Source of the DNA: JBFWNZ01 sp050250795
GTDB lineage: Bacteria; Pseudomonadota; Alphaproteobacteria; UBA8366
Direction of reading: 5' to 3'
Length of the DNA stretch: 20,443 nt
Assembly (NCBI GenBank): GCA_050250795.1
Contig: JBFWNZ010000026.1
Location: 1 to 20,443, forward strand
In this document: positions 1 through 7,654 of the stretch, one piece after another
Layout: each line of letters opens with the position of its first letter
Position numbering within the stretch: the stretch's first letter is position 1
Translations under genes and position numbers: made by a program
Notes under the pieces: model-generated
The model's database searches: none
The model's input: only the letters and a program-made list of their open reading frames with translations
What the model was told of the DNA's origin: nothing

Positions 1-952
<952 letters not shown>

Positions 953-1027
953 GAAAACCCTCGGCGCCTGTGGCCGCGTCGGGCGGCTCGCGCGAAAAAC
1001 GGCGTGCGGACGGAGAAATCGACAAGT

Positions 1028-1056
1028 CAGATAAGGGCCCGACGGCGCAGTGTCAA
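1028..1056 (-). promoter_or_regulatory. Predicted sigma70-type promoter of secA
   Basis: On the minus strand a perfect TTGACA -35 box (1051-1056) is followed after 17 nt by TATCTG (1028-1033), which matches three of six consensus -10 positions. Transcription would begin near 1021, leaving an untranslated leader of about 70 nt before the secA ATG at 952. The -35 match and the spacing are strong; the -10 is weak. No clear regulator site was identified, apart from the short direct repeat just upstream. Confidence 0.5.
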
Positions 1057-1072
1057 CGTCGCCCGCCGGATC

Positions 1073-1096
1073 GCGGCCATACAGGGCGGCCATACA
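1073..1096. repeat. 11-bp direct repeat in the secA/parvulin divergent region
   Basis: GCGGCCATACA occurs at 1073-1083 and again at 1086-1096, a spacing of 13 nt between repeat starts. It lies between the predicted secA promoter and the parvulin gene, in the 293-nt gene-free stretch 953-1245. A two-site regulator-binding element is possible but so is chance. The only other thing I see in that stretch is a weak plus-strand promoter candidate (TTGTCC near 1109, followed by TTTATC) for the parvulin gene. Confidence 0.3.
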
Positions 1097-1245
1097 AGAT
1101 TGCCGCTCTTGTCCCGCACGCGAACATATGCTTTATCCCCGCGCGTGGCCGGCGGGCCGGAACGCGCGGAAGGTCGCGCCCGCCCATGCTGCCGACAGAC
1201 CCATGCCGGCGCCGGCGCTCCCTGCAACGAGGAAGGATGGCCCGA

Positions 1246-2160
1246 ATGAGTCACCGCCCCCTGCGTGCCGCCGCTGTCGCCGTCGCCCTGGCCCTGATCG
1301 CCGTGCCCGCCGCGGCCCAGCAGAAAGACCAGAAGCCGACGGCACCGAAGCCGGCGACGCAGCCCAAGCGCATCGTCGTCGCGAAGGTCGAGAACGAGCC
1401 GATCTATCAGGACGAGATCGTGTCGATGTTCCGCAGCCTGCCGCCGCAGATGCAGAGCCAGGGCATGCCGGCCGTCTATCCGATGCTGCTGGAGCAGGCG
1501 GTGAACGCGCAGATGCTGACGGTGTTCGGCCGCCGCGAGAAGCTGTCCCAGGACCCCGAGGTCAAGGAACGGATGAAGGTCGCGGAGGATGAGATCATCC
1601 GCTCCGTCTACCTGAACCGTCTGGTCCAGCAGAATCTGACCGAGGACCGCCTCAAGCACCGCTACGACCAGATCGTGAAGGAGCGGCCGCAGGAAGAGGA
1701 AGTGCGCGCGCGCCACATCCTGGTGCCCGACGAGGCGCAGGCCAAGTCGATCATCAAGGAGCTGCAGGGCGGCGCCGATTTCGCCGATCTGGCGACCAAG
1801 AATTCCCGCGACGGGTCGGCGCGCCAGGGCGGCGATCTCGGCTATTTCGTCCGCCGCGAGATGGTGAAGCCGTTCTCGGACGCCGCCTTCGCGCTGGAGA
1901 AGGGCCAGTTCACGACGACCCCGGTCAAGACCGAGTTCGGCTGGCACATCATCAAGGTCGAGGACAAGCGTACCCTGAACGCGCCGCCCTATGAGCAGGC
2001 GAAGGCCCAGCTGGCCCAGGATGTCGGCCAGCAGCTTGCCGCCACCATCGTCAAGCAGCTGCGCGAGCAGGCGAAGATTCAGAAATTCAACTTCGACGGC
2101 TCGCCCGCCGCCGCCACCCCGCCGGCCGCGGCACCCGCACAGGCCCCCAAGAAACCATAA
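1246..2160 (+). CDS. Periplasmic SurA/PpiC-like peptidyl-prolyl cis-trans isomerase
   Basis: This is a parvulin-type prolyl isomerase and chaperone exported to the periplasm, where such proteins help outer-membrane and secreted proteins fold. The N-terminus (MSHRPLRAAAVAVALALIAV, then PAAAQ) is a typical Sec signal peptide, with cleavage likely after about residue 24. A SurA_N-like helical region follows (about 35-150), then one rotamase domain (about 153-245) with VRARHIL (His157), a GGDLGYF block and GWHIIKV (His234). The tail is Ala/Pro rich. The Shine-Dalgarno-like GAGGAAGG at 1229-1236 sits 9 nt before the ATG at 1246. An in-frame ATG at 1237 directly abuts it and is less likely, so I chose 1246 (304 residues). 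It lies divergent from secA and upstream of argJ, separated from argJ by a strong hairpin. Confidence 0.9.
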   Translation: MSHRPLRAAAVAVALALIAVPAAAQQKDQKPTAPKPATQPKRIVVAKVENEPIYQDEIVSMFRSLPPQMQSQGMPAVYPMLLEQAVNAQMLTVFGRREKLSQDPEVKERMKVAEDEIIRSVYLNRLVQQNLTEDRLKHRYDQIVKERPQEEEVRARHILVPDEAQAKSIIKELQGGADFADLATKNSRDGSARQGGDLGYFVRREMVKPFSDAAFALEKGQFTTTPVKTEFGWHIIKVEDKRTLNAPPYEQAKAQLAQDVGQQLAATIVKQLREQAKIQKFNFDGSPAAATPPAAAPAQAPKKP

Positions 2161-2170
2161 GAACCGTATC

Positions 2171-2200
2171 CCGGGCGGCGCGCCCGCCGCCGCCCGGTTT
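2171..2200 (+). terminator. Intrinsic terminator-like hairpin between the parvulin gene and argJ
   Basis: CCGGGCGGCG (2171-2180) and CGCCGCCCGG (2188-2197) form a perfect 10-bp GC stem with a 7-nt loop, followed by only three T residues. It begins 11 nt after the parvulin stop and ends just before the argJ ribosome-binding site. The short T run suggests partial termination or 3'-end stabilisation, so argJ may still receive read-through transcription. Confidence 0.55.
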
Positions 2201-2214
2201 CCAGAGGTTACGCC

Positions 2215-3447
2215 ATGCCGCCAAAATCCCCGCTCGCACCGGAGCATTTCCCGGACCTGCCCGCCATTCCCGGCCTGCGCCTCGCTGGCGCCCCCTGCGG
2301 CATGAAGGCCAGCGGACGCCACGACCTGTTCCTGGCCGAGCTGGCGCCGGGCACGACGGTGGCCGGCGCCTTCACGCGCTCGCTCTGCCCGTCGGCCCCG
2401 GTCGACTGGTGCCGCCATGCCCTGGCGCAGGGGCAGGCGCGGGTGCTGGTGGTGAATTCGGGCAATTCCAACGCCTTCACCGGCAAGGCCGGCGACCGTA
2501 CGGTCGAGCATACGGTCGCGGGCGCGGCAAAGCTGTTCGGCTGCGCGCCCGAGGAGGTGTTCGTCGCCTCGACCGGCGTGATCGGCGTGCCGGTGCCGCA
2601 GGACTATATCAGCACGCGCCTGCCGGGGCTGGCGCCGCAGCTGTCGCCCGATGGCTGGATGGACGCCACCCTGGCCATCATGACCACCGACACCTTCCCG
2701 AAAGGTGCGGTGGCGACGGCGCGGATCGGCGATGCCGAGGTCACGATCGCCGGCATTGCCAAGGGTTCGGGGATGATCGCGCCGGACATGGCGACGATGC
2801 TGGGCTTCATCTTCACCGACGCCAAGATTCCGGCACCGGTGCTGCAGACGCTGCTGACCCGCGCCGTGGACGATTCCTTCAACAGCATCACGGTGGACAG
2901 CGACACGTCGACCAGCGACACGGTGCTGCTCTGCGCGACCGGCCAGGGTGCCGCCCATCCGCCGGTGGAGAGCGCGTCGGATCGCCATCTTGCCGGCTTC
3001 CGCCGGGCGCTGGCCCAGGTCTGCCAGGATCTGGCAACCCAGATCGTGCGCGACGGCGAGGGCGCGCAGAAATTCGTGACCATCGACGTGATCGGCGCCG
3101 CCTCGCGCCGGGCGGCGCGGCGCATCGGCCTCGCCATCGCCAACTCGCCCCTGGTCAAGACGGCGATTGCCGGCGGCGACCCGAACTGGGGCCGGATCGT
3201 GATGGCGGTTGGCAAGGCCGGCGAAAAGGCCGACCGCGACCTGCTGTCGATTGCGCTGGGCGGGGTGCGGATCACCGAGAACGGGCAGGTCCGCGCGAAT
3301 TACGACGAGGCCGCCGCTGCGGCGCATTTCGCCGGCCAGGACATCCGCATCGAGGTCGACCTGGGCATCGGGCGCGGCCGGGCGCGGGTGTGGACCTGCG
3401 ACCTGACGCATGGCTACATCACCATCAACGCTGACTATCGGACCTGA
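2215..3447 (+). CDS. argJ: Bifunctional ornithine acetyltransferase / N-acetylglutamate synthase ArgJ
   Basis: ArgJ transfers the acetyl group from N-acetylornithine to glutamate, recycling it in arginine biosynthesis; bifunctional forms also use acetyl-CoA. The 410-residue length fits the family. The precursor is self-cleaved into alpha and beta chains at an Ala-Thr bond. Here the motif is GSGMIAPDMATML, placing the cut between Ala193 and Thr194, with Thr194 as the catalytic nucleophile. VNSGNSNAFTG (near 80-90) and the GGDPNWGRI block (near 321-329) are other family signatures. The ATG at 2215 is preceded by AGAGG. The mutT start follows the stop by 1 nt, so the two are probably translated from one message. 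The window also contains argH, another arginine-pathway gene, at its far end. Whether this copy is mono- or bifunctional cannot be read from sequence alone. Confidence 0.96.
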   Translation: MPPKSPLAPEHFPDLPAIPGLRLAGAPCGMKASGRHDLFLAELAPGTTVAGAFTRSLCPSAPVDWCRHALAQGQARVLVVNSGNSNAFTGKAGDRTVEHTVAGAAKLFGCAPEEVFVASTGVIGVPVPQDYISTRLPGLAPQLSPDGWMDATLAIMTTDTFPKGAVATARIGDAEVTIAGIAKGSGMIAPDMATMLGFIFTDAKIPAPVLQTLLTRAVDDSFNSITVDSDTSTSDTVLLCATGQGAAHPPVESASDRHLAGFRRALAQVCQDLATQIVRDGEGAQKFVTIDVIGAASRRAARRIGLAIANSPLVKTAIAGGDPNWGRIVMAVGKAGEKADRDLLSIALGGVRITENGQVRANYDEAAAAAHFAGQDIRIEVDLGIGRGRARVWTCDLTHGYITINADYRT

Positions 3448-3448
3448 G

Positions 3449-3898
3449 ATGCCGGCCGATCCCACCGGATGCTGGGATGCCGCGCGCGACGCGCCGGCGA
3501 AGGGGCTGGTTCTGGTCGTCGCCGCGGCGCTGGTCGACGGCGATGGCCGCGTGCTGCTGGCGCAGCGGCCGCCGGGCAAGAGCATGGCCGGGCTGTGGGA
3601 GTTCCCCGGCGGCAAGGTGCATGACGGCGAGAGCCCCGAGCAGGCCCTGATCCGCGAATTGCGCGAGGAACTGGGCATCGAGACGCGCAACAGCTGCCTC
3701 GCCCCCTTCGCCTTCGCAAGCCACGCCTATGAGACGTTCCAATTGCTGATGCCGCTCTATGTCTGCCGCGTCTGGCAGGGCACGCCGCAGGGGCGCGAGG
3801 GCCAGAACCTTGCCTGGGTCCGGGCGGTGCGGCTGGCCGACTATCCGATGCCGCCGGCCGACCTGCCGCTGGTGGCGCTGCTGCGCGACCTGCTCTGA
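3449..3898 (+). CDS. mutT: MutT-type Nudix hydrolase (8-oxo-dGTP diphosphatase)
   Basis: MutT hydrolyses oxidised guanine nucleotides such as 8-oxo-dGTP and so prevents transversion mutations. The 149-residue protein carries a complete Nudix box starting at GGKVHDGE and ending in RELREELGIE, matching the pattern GX5EX7REUXEEXGU. Upstream it has the MutT-like LLAQRPPGKSMAGLWEFPGG stretch, a hallmark of the MutT subgroup. The reading frame is open further upstream into argJ (to 3410). The ATG at 3449 begins 1 nt after the argJ TGA, which fits translational coupling, so I chose it. The gene ends at 3898, before the palindromic repeat pair that separates it from the convergent hydrolase gene. Confidence 0.93.
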   Translation: MPADPTGCWDAARDAPAKGLVLVVAAALVDGDGRVLLAQRPPGKSMAGLWEFPGGKVHDGESPEQALIRELREELGIETRNSCLAPFAFASHAYETFQLLMPLYVCRVWQGTPQGREGQNLAWVRAVRLADYPMPPADLPLVALLRDLL

Positions 3899-3920
3899 GG
3901 CCGCCTCCCGCCCGTTGACA

Positions 3921-4005
3921 TGGATGCGCGGATCAAGTCCGCGCATGACGTATCGTATTGATATCAAATATAAACCGTCATTGCCGGGCTTGACCCGGCA
4001 ATCCA
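3921..4005. repeat. Pair of inverted alphaproteobacterial palindromic repeats
   Basis: Two 30-bp units face each other: 3921-3950 on the minus strand and 3976-4005 on the plus strand. Both read CGTCAT, then an interrupted palindrome, then ATCCA. The arms are GCGCGGA/TCCGCGC in the first unit and TTGCCGGG/CCCGGCAA in the second, around a short centre containing CTTGA. The 25 nt between them are AT-rich. Such units are common intergenic repeats in alphaproteobacteria, recognisable by chance translations such as LPGLTRQS and MRGLDPRIH. Each unit can fold as a hairpin. They lie between the convergent mutT and hydrolase genes, so a role as a bidirectional terminator is plausible. A decayed third unit may lie near 4030-4052. 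I see nothing else in the roughly 200 nt between the two genes. Confidence 0.8.
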
Positions 4006-4101
4006 GGGCCAGCGGCACGGCGTGTCGCCCGGATTCCTGCTCAATGACGACGGTGGGAAACGGGTTTTGCCTTCCAGACGGTCACGACCGGACCACCGGC
4101 C

Positions 4102-4746
4102 TCAATCGAACAGGCTGTCGGCGACGAACGGGTTCGCCTGCCGCTCCGCGCCGAAGGTCGAGAGCTGGCCGTGACCGGGCACGAAGGTCACATCCTCGCC
4201 CAGCGGCCACAGCTTTTCGCGGATCGAGCGCACCAGCAGGTCGTGGTCGCCATGCGGGATGTCGCTGCGCCCGACCGAGCCGCGGAACAGCACGTCGCCG
4301 ACCAGCGCCAGCCGCAATTCCGGATGAAAGAACACCACATGCCCCGGCGTATGGCCGGGGCAATGGCGCACATCCAGCACCGCTCCCGCCGCATCCACCG
4401 TGTCGCCGTCGGACAGCCAGCGGTCCGGTGCGAAGGGTTCGGCCGGCGGAAAGCCATAGCGTGCCGTCTCGCCCGGCAGCCGGTCGAGCCAGAAGGCATC
4501 GGCTTCGTGCGGGCCCTCGATCGGCACGCCCAGCCGCGCACGCAGCACGGCCGCCCCCGAGGCATGGTCGAGATGCCCGTGCGTCAGCAGGATTTTGTCG
4601 ATCCGCATCTCCGCCTCGGCCGCCGCCTCCAGGATGGCGTCGAGATCGCCGCCCGGATCGCAGACCGCGCCCTCGCCGGTCGCCTCGTCCCAGAGCAGCG
4701 TGCAGTTCTGGCGGAAGGGCGTGACGGGCAGGATGGCGCATTTCAT
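4102..4746 (-). CDS. Metallo-beta-lactamase-fold hydrolase, YcbL/glyoxalase II-like
   Basis: This is a 214-residue metal-dependent hydrolase. The metal ligands are all visible: THGHLDH (His56, His58, Asp60, His61), CPGHTPGH (His132), GDVLF (Asp151) and PGHG (His192). The N-terminus MKCAILPVTPFRQNC and the short length resemble the YcbL group, which has glyoxalase II-like thioester hydrolase activity in some members. It lacks the long C-terminal domain of classical GloB. The frame is open to an upstream ATG at 4779, but the ATG at 4746 fits the family start and has GAGG about 9 nt upstream. It is convergent with mutT and divergent from the kinase gene at 4861. The natural substrate cannot be deduced from the sequence. 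Confidence 0.88.
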   Translation of the reverse strand: MKCAILPVTPFRQNCTLLWDEATGEGAVCDPGGDLDAILEAAAEAEMRIDKILLTHGHLDHASGAAVLRARLGVPIEGPHEADAFWLDRLPGETARYGFPPAEPFAPDRWLSDGDTVDAAGAVLDVRHCPGHTPGHVVFFHPELRLALVGDVLFRGSVGRSDIPHGDHDLLVRSIREKLWPLGEDVTFVPGHGQLSTFGAERQANPFVADSLFD

Positions 4747-4825
4747 GATCGGGGCCTCGCAGACTCGGATGGATGACACTGCTTAGCGCGCCCGGCGCGT
4801 CCCGCCAACGGCCGCGCATCGCCGT

Positions 4826-4853
4826 TTGCGTTTCCACCCGCCGCCGCTATCCT
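4826..4853 (+). promoter_or_regulatory. Possible promoter giving a leaderless mRNA for the kinase gene
   Basis: TTGCGT (4826-4831), a 16-nt gap and TATCCT (4848-4853) stand immediately before the ATG at 4861. The -10 box matches four of six positions, the -35 three of six. The -10 ends 7 nt before the ATG, so transcription would start at or next to the start codon, and no Shine-Dalgarno sequence is visible. The evidence is weak. Confidence 0.3.
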
Positions 4854-4860
4854 GCGCTGC

Positions 4861-5931
4861 ATGGACGAACTTGCGACAATTACGCGCACCGACGAGACGA
4901 TGGCGGTGCTCGACGCCCATCGCTTCGACACCGCGCCGCTGGCGCGGTTCATGGAGCGCCATGTGGCGGGCTTCACGCCGCCGCTCGACCTCGGCCAGTT
5001 CCGCGGCGGCATGTCGAATCCGACCTTCCTGGTCACCGACGGCGCCGGGCGGCGCTATGTCCTGCGCAAGAAGCCGCCGGGCGAGCTTCTGCCTTCGGCG
5101 CATGCGGTGGACCGCGAGTTCAAGGCGATCTCGGCCCTGGCCGGAACGGATGTGCCGGTCGCCCCGGCCTATGCGCTATGCGAGGACGAGTCGGTCCTGG
5201 GCACCGCCTTCTACGTCATGGGCTTCGTCGAAGGCCGCGTGTTCCGTCATGTCGAATTGCCGGAGCTGACGCCGGCCGGGCGCGACGCGATCTACGATGC
5301 GATGAACGACGCGCTGGCACGGCTGCACAATGTCGACTACGCCGCCGTCGGCCTCTCCGATTACGGCCGCGCCGGCGGCTATAACGCCCGGCAGATCAAG
5401 CGCTGGTCGCAGAATTATGTTGCGCAGAAGACCGACGACCTGCCGGCGATGGACGGGCTGATGGCCTGGCTGCCCGAGAACATCCCCGACGACAGCCTGA
5501 CCACGGTCGCGCATGGCGACTACCGGCTGGAGAACCTGATCTTTCATCCCACCGAGGCGCGGGTCGTCGCCATCGTGGACTGGGAGCTGGGCACGCTGGG
5601 CAACCCCTATTCCGACCTCGCCTATAACTGCCTGCCCTATCACGTGCCCGATCCGCGGCGCGGCGTGCTGAAGGATCTGGATTTCGCGACCTACGGCATC
5701 CCGACGGAAGACGAGTATGTCGCGCGCTATTGCCGGCGCCGGGGTCTGAGCGAGATTCCGAACTGGCGGTTCTATCTGGTGCTGTCGCTGTTCCGCCTCG
5801 CCTCCATCGTCCAGGGCGTCTATTTCCGCGGATTGCAAGGCAATTCCCCGACGCCGGACGCACTGAAGCGCCGCGACATGTGCCGCCACCTGTCCACCAT
5901 CGCCTGGGACCTGGTGCGGAAGGGCGCATAG
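4861..5931 (+). CDS. Aminoglycoside phosphotransferase (APH)-family kinase, ACAD10-like
   Basis: The protein has 356 residues and a protein-kinase-like APH fold. The catalytic loop HGDYRLEN (His218, Asp220, Asn225) and the metal-binding IVDWELGTLGNP (Asp240) are intact, as is the nucleotide-binding N-lobe region with GGMSNPTF and RYVLRKKP. This subgroup resembles the kinase domain found with acyl-CoA dehydrogenases (ACAD10-type in animals), not genuine antibiotic-resistance enzymes. Bacterial members are often located near fatty-acid oxidation genes, and here etfBA and a hydroxyacyl-CoA dehydrogenase are about 2 kb downstream. Phosphorylation of a hydroxylated acyl substrate is a reasonable guess but is inference. 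The ATG at 4861 lacks a Shine-Dalgarno site; an in-frame ATG at 4900 is the alternative start. Confidence 0.87.
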   Translation: MDELATITRTDETMAVLDAHRFDTAPLARFMERHVAGFTPPLDLGQFRGGMSNPTFLVTDGAGRRYVLRKKPPGELLPSAHAVDREFKAISALAGTDVPVAPAYALCEDESVLGTAFYVMGFVEGRVFRHVELPELTPAGRDAIYDAMNDALARLHNVDYAAVGLSDYGRAGGYNARQIKRWSQNYVAQKTDDLPAMDGLMAWLPENIPDDSLTTVAHGDYRLENLIFHPTEARVVAIVDWELGTLGNPYSDLAYNCLPYHVPDPRRGVLKDLDFATYGIPTEDEYVARYCRRRGLSEIPNWRFYLVLSLFRLASIVQGVYFRGLQGNSPTPDALKRRDMCRHLSTIAWDLVRKGA

Positions 5932-5988
5932 CCGCCGCCGCGAAATTCCCGCTGTCGGGAGGCCGCCGGCCGTACTATATCGGTTGCC

Positions 5989-6192
5989 ATGTCCACGATG
6001 TTCGTCGTCCTGACAGTCATCGCCATGCTGATCACGCTGGGGGTGCTGTTCGCCGGAATCATCACCATGGCGCGCGGCGGCGAGACCGACCGGCGCTACG
6101 CCAACAAGCTGATGCGTGCCCGAATCATCGCCCAGGCCGTCGCCCTGGCGCTGTTCGCCATCGCGATGCTGCTGGCCAAGAAGGGAAGCTGA
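5989..6192 (+). CDS. HIG1-like twin-transmembrane small protein
   Basis: A 67-residue protein with two hydrophobic helices (about residues 3-26 and 44-62) joined by a charged loop containing RGGETDRRYANKLMRARI. This matches the bacterial members of the hypoxia-induced (HIG_1) family. The eukaryotic relatives are cytochrome-oxidase assembly and modulating factors; the bacterial function is poorly known. It lies 7 nt upstream of the corrinoid adenosyltransferase gene, a pairing I recall from many alphaproteobacteria, and is probably cotranscribed with it. An in-frame ATG 9 nt downstream could also serve as the start. A small inverted repeat, TCCCG-CTGT-CGGGA at 5947-5960, precedes it. Confidence 0.83.
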   Translation: MSTMFVVLTVIAMLITLGVLFAGIITMARGGETDRRYANKLMRARIIAQAVALALFAIAMLLAKKGS

Positions 6193-6199
6193 CATCCGC

Positions 6200-6763
6200 A
6201 TGGTGCGGCTGACGCGCATCTATACCGGCGGCGGCGACAAGGGCGAGACCTCGCTCGGCGACGGCGCGCGGGTCGGCAAGGACGACCTGCGGGTCGAGGC
6301 TTACGGCACCGTCGACGAAGCGAATGCCGTGATCGGCCTTGCGCGCCTGCATGCAGCGGGAGCGGTCGATGCCGTCCTCGCCCGTGTCCAGAACGACCTG
6401 TTCGACCTGGGCGCCGATCTCTGCACGCCGGAGGACGCAAGCCGGGCGGCCGGCGCGTTGCGGGTGACGGCGGAGCAATCGGCGCGGCTGGAACGCGAGA
6501 TCGATGCCGCCAACGCCGATCTGGCGCCGCTGAACAGCTTCGTCCTGCCCGGCGGAACGCCGCTCGCCGCGGCATTGCACCATGCCCGGACGGTGGTCCG
6601 GCGCGCGGAACGGCAGGTCGTCGCCCTGGCGCGGCGCGAAGCCGTCAACGTGCAGGCGGTCGTCTATCTCAACCGCCTCTCCGATCTGATGTTCGTCCTG
6701 TCCCGACAGGCCAATGACGGCGGCCGTGCCGACGTCCTATGGGTGCCGGGCGCCACGCGATAG
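6200..6763 (+). CDS. Cob(I)yrinic acid a,c-diamide adenosyltransferase, PduO type
   Basis: This enzyme moves the 5'-deoxyadenosyl group of ATP onto the cobalt of reduced corrinoids, making the coenzyme B12 form. The 187 residues show the PduO-type ATP motif YTGGGDKGETSL near the N-terminus, EAYGTVDEANAVIG (about 34-47), RRAERQVV, and the C-terminal VYLNRLSDLMFVLSRQAN. All are characteristic of the trimeric PduO/MMAB family, not the CobA/BtuR family. The frame is open upstream to 6116, inside the preceding gene, but the ATG at 6200 gives the standard MVRLTRIYTG start. No cobalamin riboswitch was recognised upstream. It may supply adenosylcobalamin for methylmalonyl-CoA mutase, consistent with the acyl-CoA metabolism genes nearby; that link is inference. 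Confidence 0.93.
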   Translation: MVRLTRIYTGGGDKGETSLGDGARVGKDDLRVEAYGTVDEANAVIGLARLHAAGAVDAVLARVQNDLFDLGADLCTPEDASRAAGALRVTAEQSARLEREIDAANADLAPLNSFVLPGGTPLAAALHHARTVVRRAERQVVALARREAVNVQAVVYLNRLSDLMFVLSRQANDGGRADVLWVPGATR

Positions 6764-6770
6764 GCCGCCG

Positions 6771-7613
6771 ATGCTGGCGGAACTGCTCGAATACCTGACG
6801 ACCGATTGCCCCGCCTTTGCGCGCCGCCACGGCTATCTGCGCGAGGCGATCGCGCTGCGCCACCGCCATCGCCGCCTCGCCCGCGCCTGGGCGCCGCATC
6901 TCGCCGCCGCCCAGGCCGTCGTCACGCAGGCGATCCAGCGCTGCGCGCGCCGCAGGACGGCGCTGGTGCTCGGGTCCGGCCTGCTGGCGGACTTGCCGAT
7001 GGACGCGCTGGCCGCAGGGTTCGAGCGCGTGCTGCTGGCCGACGCCGTGCATCTGCGGCCGGCCCGGCGCATTGCGGCGCGGTTTTCCAATGCGACGCTC
7101 GTCCATGCCGATCTGACCGGAATCGCCATCGATCTCGACCGGCTGCTCGCTTCGGGCTGGCGCGGCGATCCGGTGCCCTCTCCGACCGTCTTCCTGGACG
7201 AGCCGGGGATCGACCTGGTGGTGTCCGCCAACCTGCTCTCGCAGCTTCCGTTGATGCCGGCCGCCGCGCTGGCCCGGCGCGGGGTGCTGGATGCCGCCGC
7301 CCGCGCGCGCTTCTGCACCGCCGTGGTCGCGGCCCATCTCGCCTATCTGCGCCGTTTCGACGCCACGGTCTGCCTGATCACCGACACCGAGCGCACCGTC
7401 ATCGGGCGCGATGGAACGGTGCTCGGCGTGCAGGACGCACTGCATGGTGCCGCCCTTCCGGGCGGGGATACGACCTGGGACTGGGATTTCCTGCCGCCGG
7501 GCGAAACGGGCGGGGGACGGCGGGTTGCCGCGCGCATGCTCGGCATTCCGGACATGGCTGCCGCGCAGGTTGCGGCCGGACCCATCCTTGACACTCCACC
7601 GGCCCAGCCCTAA
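6771..7613 (+). CDS. Uncharacterised protein with class I SAM-methyltransferase-like features
   Basis: I do not recognise a named family. The 280-residue protein begins with an Arg/His-rich helical region (about 1-60). It continues with a Rossmann-like pattern: ALVLGSGLLADLP (about 64-76) resembles methyltransferase motif I, although the glycine loop is LGSG rather than DxGxGxG. ERVLLADAVHL ends the second strand with an acidic residue, LVHADLTG follows, and IDLVVSANLLSQLP (about 147-160) resembles motif IV. The C-terminus is less regular. The ATG at 6771 begins 7 nt after the adenosyltransferase stop, suggesting cotranscription. The stop codon TAA (7611-7613) falls inside the predicted etfB promoter. 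The function is unknown; it could be a non-catalytic Rossmann protein or a methyltransferase acting on a cofactor or flavoprotein. Confidence 0.7.
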   Translation: MLAELLEYLTTDCPAFARRHGYLREAIALRHRHRRLARAWAPHLAAAQAVVTQAIQRCARRRTALVLGSGLLADLPMDALAAGFERVLLADAVHLRPARRIAARFSNATLVHADLTGIAIDLDRLLASGWRGDPVPSPTVFLDEPGIDLVVSANLLSQLPLMPAAALARRGVLDAAARARFCTAVVAAHLAYLRRFDATVCLITDTERTVIGRDGTVLGVQDALHGAALPGGDTTWDWDFLPPGETGGGRRVAARMLGIPDMAAAQVAAGPILDTPPAQP

Positions 7614-7616
7614 GAA
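7588..7616 (+). promoter_or_regulatory. Predicted promoter of the etfBA operon
   Basis: A perfect TTGACA (7588-7593) is followed after exactly 17 nt by TAAGAA (7611-7616), a three-of-six match to the -10 consensus. The element overlaps the end of the preceding gene. Transcription would start near 7623, about 30 nt before the etfB ATG at 7655, which carries the Shine-Dalgarno-like AAGGTAGGG. A promoter here would uncouple etfBA from the upstream genes. The weak -10 keeps confidence moderate. Confidence 0.45.
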
Positions 7617-7654
7617 GCACCTCTTTTCACAGAGAACCCGTGCAAGGTAGGGCG

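Noticed and set aside
1027..3690. Long minus-strand open frame (887 codons) opposite the parvulin, argJ and mutT genes
   Set aside because: It is antisense to three well-supported genes, and its Arg/His/Leu/Asp-rich composition is typical of shadow frames in GC-rich DNA. No domain is recognisable.
4861..5931. APH-family gene as an aminoglycoside resistance determinant
   Set aside because: The sequence pattern is that of the ACAD10-like subgroup, and the neighbours are acyl-CoA metabolism and core genes with no mobile element.
6000..6200. Cobalamin riboswitch upstream of the corrinoid adenosyltransferase
   Set aside because: The gene starts 7 nt after the HIG1-like gene, leaving no room for the element, and I saw no B12-box-like sequence.
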